DNA from: an uncultured Verrucomicrobiae bacterium
Lineage (GTDB): Bacteria; Verrucomicrobiota; Verrucomicrobiia; Palsa-1439
Direction of reading: 5' to 3'
DNA: 7,352 nucleotides
Assembly: GCA_937927265.1 (NCBI GenBank)
Contig: CALBCO010000154.1
Coordinates: 1 to 7,352, forward strand
In this document: piece after piece, positions 1-5,951 of the stretch
How the letters are laid out: every line of letters begins with the position of its first letter
Position numbering within the stretch: the stretch's first letter is position 1
Made by a program: the position numbers and the translations under genes
The notes under the pieces: model-generated
Told to the model about the DNA's origin: nothing
The model's database searches: none
What the model saw: only the letters and a program-made list of their open reading frames with translations

Positions 1-176
1 ATTTGTCCTTTTCCCCAACAAGTCAGGATTCCAGGACTTACAGAATTGCAGCCCCAGAAAACGGGGATAGTCCTTGGAAAACCACACTCAAAAAATAAGT
101 CACGATAGTGTCGGCGTCAACGTGATCGTTGGTCCGTGGTGCCGCGCGCCGGCGGCAGTTGGGTCTTGCCGAAGGA
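1..176. other. Spacer downstream of the TMTC-like gene; no supported gene
   Basis: This stretch lies beyond the stop codon of the minus-strand operon and is visibly more AT-rich than the genes beside it. The plus-strand frame starting at base 3 stays open from the window edge to a TAA at 96-98 and could be the last 31 codons of a convergent gene ending in WKTTLKK. The frame starting at base 1 is also open to a TAG at 109-111. With so little sequence I cannot choose between them or exclude that both are chance. Short inverted repeats occur at 52-66 (CCCC/GGGG arms) and 141-156 (GCCGC/GCGGC arms). Neither is followed by a T-run in the useful direction, so no terminator is claimed. Confidence 0.4.
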
Positions 177-2210
177 TCAAGGTGGACTGGTGCAGCCGTA
201 CCGTTCGATGGCCCACTGGCGGACTTGGGCGGCGGCGGCCTGTTCGCCCGCGCCCCCCAATAACTGTACCAACTCCGCGTTGGCTTGGCAGAGATCAGCA
301 TGGACGAGCGGGCAATCGGGATTGAGTCGCCGTTCTGACGTCGCACCGCGCACGGCGTCCGGGACGCTGCGCATTTCGTAGAGTTCGACCAGAGCGCGGC
401 GGGCGTCGTCATTGGCGGGGTCCAACACTGCTTGTTGCCAATAGCAGAGCGTGGCGGCTGTCCACTGTCCCTCCATCCGGTAGGCAAATCCCAACCGGCC
501 GTGAGCTTGCGGATCGAGCGGACGGACCTGCCGGGCAAACATAAATGACTCGATCGCTTCTTCGGCCCGGCCCAACCGCAGGTAGGTCTGTCCCAATTCC
601 TCCGCGGCTGTTGCCCGGCCGAACGGTCGGAGTCGCACTGGATCTTTACCGAGCCGAAGTAGCCGCTGTCGGTTGGCTGCCTCTTGTTGTTCGAGTAATT
701 CCATCGCCCGCAATAGAATGTTGAGCGATTCCCCATACCAGTGAAGACTGGCTGCTGTGTGTTGTCGGCTGCCGTCGGGAGCCACGGTTGCCGAACGGTC
801 GCCTTTGAGGCGGTACAGTCCACCGGCGGTCAGACAGACGCTGGGGGCGTCAGGTAAAATGGCTCGTGCGCGATTCACTGCGGCTACGGCAGCGTCTTGC
901 CATTGCTCCTCGCGCCCCAAGATGGCTGCCAGCCCGGCATAGGCCCGGTAACTGTTGGGGCTGGTGAAAACCAAGCGCGTCCAAAAGGTGAGATCATCTT
1001 GCCAATCCAAGTTGCGCCACGCCGTTCGTACGGCCAACACAGTTACCAAAACCAGCGCACAGCCAGTGGTCCACGGTCCCGGCCGTTGGTTCTGCCATTG
1101 TTGCCAACTCCAGACCACCACGGTTGCAAATCCCACGCTGGGCAGGTACAAAAACCGCTCTGCCATGGTTGTGCCGCAGAGCAGAAACAAGTTCGAAGTC
1201 GGCAGCAGCGCGAGAAAGAACAACCCGATTCCGAGCGAAAGCAGCGGTTGCCGCCGGCGCGAGCGGATTGCCAAGGTTACGAGCCCGGCCACGATACTGG
1301 CAGCCAATATCACCTGTGGGTCGCGGCTAGTCGTGGCCAAAGGGATTTGGTTGTATGAATAGTCAGCCGTCAACGTTTGAGGCCAGACCATCAGCCAGAG
1401 ATACCGGCCAAGGATTTTTAGCGCGGTAAGGCGGGCTGTCCAGAAATCGCCCCCTACCAGCGCGTTGTCCGCCACGGTGAACAGTAGCGGTGGCGACGCC
1501 GTGAACAACCACTGGCGAACTGCCCACCATAACGCCAGCGGTGGCAGGACTGCCCACCAGCCCGCACGCAAGGAGGCTTGAGCGTTGGCCCGCCATCCCG
1601 CCTCCCTGCGCCAGCGGTAGAGCGCGTCGTAGAACAATAAAACCGCCGGCAGCACCACGGCGTTTTCTTTGCTGAACAGGCCGAGCATCGCCAGCGCCAG
1701 CAACCCGGCAAGGCGTGTCCAATCGGCAGGTGGCGTGCGCGCGTACACCCACAACGCGCCGAGGACCCCGAGCGCGGCTAGCAACTCGGCGCGCCCGACG
1801 ATGTTGGTCACCGCCTCGGTATTGACCGGATGCACGGCAAAAAACGCCGCGCCCAGCCATGCCAGTCCTGTTGCCCCGGTCAGCCGTCGCATCAACGCGT
1901 ACACCAAAATGATGTTCCCCAAATGCAGGGTAAAATTAACCAGATGAAAACCTATCGGCGACGTTCCAGTCACGGCGCGGTTGATGAGGTATGACAAGGT
2001 GGTCACAGGACGGTACAATGCCTGGCCCACGCGCGGCCACCAGTATTCCTTCGTCAAGATCAGGCGCAGGTTTTCGCGGGTCACGGCGGAGAGCCGCGGG
2101 TCTTCGAGAACAATCAGACGGCTGTCAAAAACCAACTCGCCCTGAAAACTGTTCGCATAGGCGAGCAGTGTCAGCGCCGCAACAAGGAAGATTGGGCGTG
2201 TCGTGCTCAA
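177..2210 (-). CDS. TMTC-like GT-C family membrane protein with C-terminal TPRs
   Basis: This 677-residue polytopic membrane protein has the layout of the TMTC/DUF1736 family, which in animals transfers mannose from a dolichol-phosphate donor to proteins. An equivalent bacterial reaction is inferred, not shown. A first membrane helix (about 7-22) is followed by the loop FDSRLIV (28-34), where GT-C enzymes carry acidic residues. Family motifs follow: YRPV (66-69), GFHLVN (87-92), HPVNTEAV with VGRAELL (127-144), SKEN (180-183), WPQTLTADYS (276-285) and AERFLYLPSVGF (350-361). Many hydrophobic helices run to about residue 400, then a soluble tail with two TPR units around 534-601. The start is a TTG whose TTGA overlaps the ybaK stop; the first internal Met is residue 107, which would delete conserved motifs. 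Last gene of the operon. The second residue of the usual Asp-Asp pair is Ser (S30), so activity is uncertain. Confidence 0.82.
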   Translation of the reverse strand: MSTTRPIFLVAALTLLAYANSFQGELVFDSRLIVLEDPRLSAVTRENLRLILTKEYWWPRVGQALYRPVTTLSYLINRAVTGTSPIGFHLVNFTLHLGNIILVYALMRRLTGATGLAWLGAAFFAVHPVNTEAVTNIVGRAELLAALGVLGALWVYARTPPADWTRLAGLLALAMLGLFSKENAVVLPAVLLFYDALYRWRREAGWRANAQASLRAGWWAVLPPLALWWAVRQWLFTASPPLLFTVADNALVGGDFWTARLTALKILGRYLWLMVWPQTLTADYSYNQIPLATTSRDPQVILAASIVAGLVTLAIRSRRRQPLLSLGIGLFFLALLPTSNLFLLCGTTMAERFLYLPSVGFATVVVWSWQQWQNQRPGPWTTGCALVLVTVLAVRTAWRNLDWQDDLTFWTRLVFTSPNSYRAYAGLAAILGREEQWQDAAVAAVNRARAILPDAPSVCLTAGGLYRLKGDRSATVAPDGSRQHTAASLHWYGESLNILLRAMELLEQQEAANRQRLLRLGKDPVRLRPFGRATAAEELGQTYLRLGRAEEAIESFMFARQVRPLDPQAHGRLGFAYRMEGQWTAATLCYWQQAVLDPANDDARRALVELYEMRSVPDAVRGATSERRLNPDCPLVHADLCQANAELVQLLGGAGEQAAAAQVRQWAIERYGCTSPP

Positions 2211-2677
2211 CGCAGTTTGACGGCGAACTCGGCAACCTGCGGTTGCGCCAGGCGGGCGTAGTCGGCATAACTCATGCGCACTGCGTCCGTGTGGGTACCG
2301 CCCTCGAACACGATGAACTCAGCATCGGTCAGACTGCGGTCCACATATGTCGGCAAGCCGTACAGACTTCCAAACGGCGGCATCGTGCCCACCGCGCAAT
2401 CAGGAAATTGCGCTTGAAGGTCCGTCTCGGTGGCGAGCATGGTGCGTTGGCCAAGAATCTGGTCCAACTTTGCTAGGTCCACCCGATGATCCGCCGGCAA
2501 GACAGCCATTAGCTTGCGGTCGCCGGCTATAACGATGACGACTTTGGCATGGTTCCTGCCTTTGACGTGTTCGATGGCGGCCAATTCTTGCGCGGTGAAC
2601 GCAACGGGATGATGGATCACCTCGTACTGCACTTTCCCGTGGTTGAGGAATTCCAACAATTTGGTCGGTATGCCCAT
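2207..2677 (-). CDS. ybaK: YbaK/EbsC-family aminoacyl-tRNA deacylase
   Basis: A 156-residue protein of the YbaK/ProX/INS fold, which hydrolyses mischarged aminoacyl-tRNAs in trans in the cytoplasm (Cys-tRNAPro for E. coli YbaK; the substrate here cannot be read from sequence). Visible features are the N-terminal YEVIHHPVAFTAQELA segment (18-33), Lys45 in HAKVVIV, the position of the catalytic lysine in the family, VLPADHRVDLAKL (59-71), and the loop GTMPPFG (97-103), followed by YGLPTYVDRSL and an FEGGTHTDAVRMS segment near the C-terminus. It is full length for the family. The ATG at 2677 is well supported by GGAGGTG upstream. It lies 52 bases after the CPBP gene, the only gap in the operon, and its TGA overlaps the TTG start of the TMTC-like gene. 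The family is secure; the specific editing activity is not. Confidence 0.9.
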   Translation of the reverse strand: MGIPTKLLEFLNHGKVQYEVIHHPVAFTAQELAAIEHVKGRNHAKVVIVIAGDRKLMAVLPADHRVDLAKLDQILGQRTMLATETDLQAQFPDCAVGTMPPFGSLYGLPTYVDRSLTDAEFIVFEGGTHTDAVRMSYADYARLAQPQVAEFAVKLR

Positions 2678-2681
2678 GATG

Positions 2682-2688
2682 CACCTCC
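2682..2688 (-). promoter_or_regulatory. Strong Shine-Dalgarno of ybaK
   Basis: Minus-strand GGAGGTG lies four bases before the ybaK ATG (six from GGAGG), a near-ideal match to the 16S rRNA tail. It fixes the start and shows that ybaK initiates independently, unlike the overlapping genes around it. The gap to the CPBP gene also holds a small GC-rich inverted repeat (2706-2717, CCGC/GCGG arms, four-base loop) with no T-run, so it is not called a terminator. Confidence 0.85.
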
Positions 2689-2729
2689 GTGAGGAGTATA
2701 GTCCTCCGCCCAGGCGGTGGCAAAGCTGC

Positions 2730-3455
2730 TCACCAGAATTGCCATGCTCCCGTGGCCAATACCCACACTGCTAGCACGGCGTTGCTGACTGCATGGGCGA
2801 CGATGCACGCCCGCAGGCTTTTCGTCCAGTAGAACAAGCCGTTGTACAGCGCTCCACAGATCAGGCCCGCCAACCACTGATCGTGTTCCACGGCAAATAA
2901 CCCAGTCGTGAAGAGAAACGAGGTCCAAGTGAACACGCCCAGTGGTACGGTTCGGAAATTCTCGTTCACCAACCAGCGAATCAGAAATCCGCGCCAAAAG
3001 AGTTCTTCCATGAACGCCACCACGACGACCGCGCCAAAAACCCGCGAGCCGATAAACGTCCACCGGGCCAGCGGTGAACCAATTGTGGTCGGATCAAACA
3101 CGGCCGGGGCCGGGGGCGGTGGCGGGGGGGCGCCGGTCAGCCGGTTGAGCCACACGTCCAGCCCGTGTTGCAATTCGCGAAGTTTGGGATAATACGGGTC
3201 GAGCGCGATCCAGATGACAATGGCCACGAAGCCGGTCAGCACGGCCCACGACAGGGCGGCGGCCCCGCCCGGCGCGCCGGGGGGAGGGGCTTGTTGCCAT
3301 TCCACGTAATGCCGCCGGCAATACCACAAGGCTCCGGCCACCGTGATGGCCTTCAGCGGATACAACCCAGCGACGTTCGCGGGTGATTCCACCAGCAAGA
3401 ACGCCATGTAGATCGCCATGGGGGCGACATACGGCACCCACTGTTTCTGGTTCAT
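2730..3455 (-). CDS. CPBP/CAAX prenyl protease-related membrane protein (PEP-CTERM-associated type)
   Basis: A 241-residue polytopic membrane protein of the CPBP (Abi/CAAX) intramembrane metalloprotease-like family. All three family motifs are intact: EELFWR (150-155, EExxxR), FAVEH (187-191, FxxxH) and HAVSN (221-225, HxxxN). Hydrophobic helices lie near 8-22, 34-45, 68-86, 137-149, 173-188, 195-208 and 216-235. The segment from FMEELFWR through TKSLRACIVAHAVSN to the terminal TGAWQFW resembles the CAAX-related subfamily (TIGR03008 type) found in PEP-CTERM/exosortase bacteria, so the host may have such a system. A variable loop at 109-119 holds six consecutive prolines. The frame stays open 25 codons upstream, but the ATG at 3455 overlaps the mlaD stop as ATGA and begins the conserved hydrophobic region, so I use it. 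The substrate is unknown. Confidence 0.85.
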   Translation of the reverse strand: MNQKQWVPYVAPMAIYMAFLLVESPANVAGLYPLKAITVAGALWYCRRHYVEWQQAPPPGAPGGAAALSWAVLTGFVAIVIWIALDPYYPKLRELQHGLDVWLNRLTGAPPPPPPAPAVFDPTTIGSPLARWTFIGSRVFGAVVVVAFMEELFWRGFLIRWLVNENFRTVPLGVFTWTSFLFTTGLFAVEHDQWLAGLICGALYNGLFYWTKSLRACIVAHAVSNAVLAVWVLATGAWQFW

Positions 3456-4480
3456 GGTGGCGGGCGGCTCGCCGCCGGTGGCGCGTTCGTGGCGGTAACG
3501 TCGCGCCGGAAGATGCCGCGCAGCAGCCAATGTTTTTTCAGTCCTTGGACAAGGTTGTCGGTATTCACCACCAACCGGGAAATCTCCGCGAGAATCTGGT
3601 CGTTGGACTGGACTTGGCTGTTGAGGTTGCTGGTGAGTTCGGCCATGTTCAGCAACGTGGCGGTGAGTTGCGTGTTCAAGTTGGCCAGCAACGCAGCGGC
3701 TTCGGCGTTAATGTTTGTGGGAAATAACCATTCGCCGAGCGCGCCGTGCGGGTCGCGCAAGTGGGTCGTGATCACCGTGATGTTGCGGACGACCGGCTGG
3801 AGATCGGCCACGGTTTGGTTGAGGTTGGTGAGCAAACCGCCGGCGCTGTCGAGGACAAGGTTCAGGCGGTTGGTGGTGACGAGGATGCCCGGCAGGGCGG
3901 CTTCCACCACGTCCAGCAACCGCTGGGCGCGCTCGGTGACCGACGGGTCTTCTTCAGGCGGGACAAACGGGCCTTGGGGCGTTTTCGTCAACGACACCCA
4001 CCGGCCGTCCACGAGCACTTCGATGACGCGCCCGTTTTGCTCTCGGGCCGTCGGCGAACCATCGTAACCAGTGAGCAGTTCCAACCGGCGCGCGCCGAGG
4101 AAACCGGCGGCGACGATTTTGACCTTCGAGTCGGACCAAACATAGCCGTAGTAGGGACGTCGCACGTTAAAGCCGACCATCACCTTGTACCACGAGCCGG
4201 GCGGCATCGCTTCGATGCGGGTGATCTCGCCCACGGAGAAACCCATCAACATCACGTCATCTCCGACTTTCAGGCCTTCCCCGCTCTGGACGTAGGTGTG
4301 ATACGGGCAGGTGGGAATGAACCACCCTTTGCGTTGGGCGGTATGCCAGAGGTAATACAGGAAGCCGGCGACCAACAGCAGCGTCGCCAAGATCACAAAC
4401 AAGCTGACGATTTTTTCAACCCGCCGCAGCCGGGTTCGCAGTTGAGGAGTGAGGTCTTGCAACGCCATGGCGAATCTCAT
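3452..4480 (-). CDS. mlaD: MlaD-like MCE-domain lipid-transport protein
   Basis: A 342-residue membrane-anchored periplasmic protein, the substrate-binding ring subunit of an Mla-type phospholipid transporter. A short cytoplasmic N-terminus is followed by one transmembrane helix (about 23-45) and one MCE domain (about 57-140), seen in SGEGLKVGDDVMLMGFSVGEI (66-86) and the core AGFLGARRLELLTG (125-138). A linker leads to a long, mostly helical C-terminal region (about 180-315) with recurring NLN motifs at 219-221, 267-269 and 285-287. The end has HWLLRGIF (317-324) and a Pro/Ala-rich tail. It is clearly longer than E. coli MlaD (about 180 residues) because of this C-terminal helix. The ATG at 4480 overlaps the mlaF stop as ATGA; a second in-frame ATG at 4468 would shorten the protein by four residues. 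The TGA overlaps the CPBP start. Confidence 0.9.
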   Translation of the reverse strand: MRFAMALQDLTPQLRTRLRRVEKIVSLFVILATLLLVAGFLYYLWHTAQRKGWFIPTCPYHTYVQSGEGLKVGDDVMLMGFSVGEITRIEAMPPGSWYKVMVGFNVRRPYYGYVWSDSKVKIVAAGFLGARRLELLTGYDGSPTAREQNGRVIEVLVDGRWVSLTKTPQGPFVPPEEDPSVTERAQRLLDVVEAALPGILVTTNRLNLVLDSAGGLLTNLNQTVADLQPVVRNITVITTHLRDPHGALGEWLFPTNINAEAAALLANLNTQLTATLLNMAELTSNLNSQVQSNDQILAEISRLVVNTDNLVQGLKKHWLLRGIFRRDVTATNAPPAASRPPP

Positions 4481-5178
4481 TCAGGCACACCGGCGGGGTC
4501 GCTGGCAAGCAATTGTTCGCCTTGGATGACGGCCCAGCGGTTGGCCACTGCGCGCCAAGGCCGGAAATCATCGGTGGCGACCACCACTGTCACGCCCGTC
4601 TGCTGTTGCTCGCCCAAAACATCCAGCCACCACTCCTCCCCATGTCTGCCCGCTCCGACCAGTGGTTCATCGAGCAGCAACACCTCCGTCGGAATGATCA
4701 ACGCCCGCATCAAGGCCACCCGTTGCCGCAACCGCGCGGTCAGTCGGCTTGGCTTTAAGTGCGCCACCGCAGTTAACTCCGCTCGCGCCAACGCCGCCGC
4801 CACCCGGGCCGGCCATTCCGCCGGCGCGCCGTCCTCATGATACAACAACGGCAACGCAATATTGTCGGCTACCGTCAACTGATTGAACAGCCGGCCACCG
4901 TGCGCGAACACAAACCCGAGTCGCCGCCGGCAGGCGATCTGTGTCCGCTCGCTGGCAATGGCCAAATCGTTGCCGAACAACCGTAGCGTTCCGCGGCCCG
5001 GTCGGTTCAACCCCGCAGCCGTCGCCAACCACGCAGACTTGCCACAGCCGGGTGCGCCTCCGATCACCCAAAACTCGCCGCGAACCGCCCGCCAGTTCAC
5101 CCCGCGCACGAGGGGACGGCCTGTCGCCTCGTCCAACACTTCCACATCAATCAATTCAATCAAAGGGTCGCCGCTCAT
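4477..5178 (-). CDS. mlaF: MlaF-like ABC ATPase with degenerate catalytic motifs
   Basis: A 233-residue ABC nucleotide-binding subunit predicted to power the MlaE permease at the cytoplasmic face of the inner membrane. Walker A is intact (GAPGCGKS, 41-48), as are Walker B and the catalytic glutamate (EVLLLDEP, 165-172, with D170 and E171). The other motifs are altered. The Q-loop reads FAHGGRLF (91-98) with Ala92 where Gln is expected. The LSGGQ signature reads LTARL (146-150), though the following RQRVALMRAL matches the family. The D-loop position has Gly177, and the H-loop reads ATDDF with Asp203 in place of His. The frame is open far upstream, but the ATG at 5178 overlaps the mlaE stop as ATGA and begins ABC-family homology (PLIELIDVEV). 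Its own TGA overlaps mlaD. Position between mlaE and mlaD makes the role firm; the ATPase mechanism is not. Confidence 0.87.
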   Translation of the reverse strand: MSGDPLIELIDVEVLDEATGRPLVRGVNWRAVRGEFWVIGGAPGCGKSAWLATAAGLNRPGRGTLRLFGNDLAIASERTQIACRRRLGFVFAHGGRLFNQLTVADNIALPLLYHEDGAPAEWPARVAAALARAELTAVAHLKPSRLTARLRQRVALMRALIIPTEVLLLDEPLVGAGRHGEEWWLDVLGEQQQTGVTVVVATDDFRPWRAVANRWAVIQGEQLLASDPAGVPE

Positions 5179-5951
5179 ACCAACAGGTAGCCCACGAGAA
5201 ACACCGCATCCACCAACACGCACCCGACAATGCTCTCCACCACCGCCCGGCTCGTGACCTCTGCGACGTCTTCGATCTGTAACGGTCGGGCCAACCCATG
5301 ATAGCAATTCACCACCGCAATCACCGCGCCGAACAACGCCGTCTTCAACCCCAACAACACAAAATCCTGCCAGCGCAACACATCGTTCAGTTGCGCGAAG
5401 TAGGCCGCCGGTGTCAGCGGCACGTCCTGCAAAAACGCAAACAGGTACCCGCTCACTACTGCGACCAGGATGAGATACGTCGTCAGACAAAACACCGAGA
5501 CCGCCAACGCCACCACGCGCGGCACCACCAGATAATGCACCGGATCAATCCCCAACGACTCCAACGCTTCGACCTCGCCCAACGCGCGCGCGGTGCCGAG
5601 TTCCACCGCGTTGGCCGTACCCGACCGGGCCAGCACCACCAACGCCGTCAACAGCGGCCCCAGCTCGCGCACCACCACCGTCACCATCACCGTCCCGATA
5701 TACTCGTGTGCGCCCACTTTCGTGAGTAGCGCGACCGTCTGCCCGATGATCACTAGCCCCAACGCCAACCCCAGAAAACCCGTCATTGGCAACTGCCGCA
5801 CCCCGGCCCGCCAAAGATGGGCTGTGACCAGCGGTCCGATGACGCGCCTCGCCTGCCGCCGTTTCGTCACCAACACGCTCAACGTGATGACAGTGAACGC
5901 GCCGAGTTCATACAATCGCGTCAGGCCTGGCAGGATGCCGGTCGCACTCAT
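5175..5951 (-). CDS. mlaE: MlaE-family lipid ABC transporter permease
   Basis: A 258-residue inner-membrane permease of the MlaE/YrbE family, the membrane core that couples MlaF ATP hydrolysis to lipid movement through the MCE ring; the length matches E. coli MlaE (about 260). Conserved segments are VRELGPLLTALVVLARSGTA (94-113), AVELGTARALGEVEALESLG (115-134), the IDPVHYLVVPRVVA stretch (135-148), and DFVLLGLKTALFGAVIAVVN with CYHGL (196-220). The C-terminal SRAVVESIVGCVLVD helix is also typical. Direction of lipid transport cannot be read from sequence. The ATG at 5951 overlaps the ppx stop as ATGA; the longer open frame upstream lies inside ppx and has no homology. Its TGA overlaps the mlaF start. 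Confidence 0.93.
   Translation of the reverse strand: MSATGILPGLTRLYELGAFTVITLSVLVTKRRQARRVIGPLVTAHLWRAGVRQLPMTGFLGLALGLVIIGQTVALLTKVGAHEYIGTVMVTVVVRELGPLLTALVVLARSGTANAVELGTARALGEVEALESLGIDPVHYLVVPRVVALAVSVFCLTTYLILVAVVSGYLFAFLQDVPLTPAAYFAQLNDVLRWQDFVLLGLKTALFGAVIAVVNCYHGLARPLQIEDVAEVTSRAVVESIVGCVLVDAVFLVGYLLV

Noticed and set aside
38..823. Minus-strand frame of 261 codons overlapping the end of the TMTC-like gene
   Set aside because: It overlaps the TPR-coding region in another frame and its translation shows no domain, so it is a shadow.
2706..2717. GC hairpin between the CPBP gene and ybaK as a terminator
   Set aside because: Four-pair stem with no T-run in either direction; the strong ybaK Shine-Dalgarno follows at once, so read-through is more likely.
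3111..3130. G-rich run with seven consecutive Gs in the CPBP gene as a possible frameshift site
   Set aside because: The frame is intact on both sides and the run encodes a plausible proline-rich loop; no alternative product is visible.
3746..4840. Long open frame of 364 codons on the plus strand antisense to mlaD and mlaF
   Set aside because: It lies entirely opposite two well-supported genes, has His/Gln/Arg-rich low-complexity translation and no family motif; such mirror frames are expected in GC-rich DNA.
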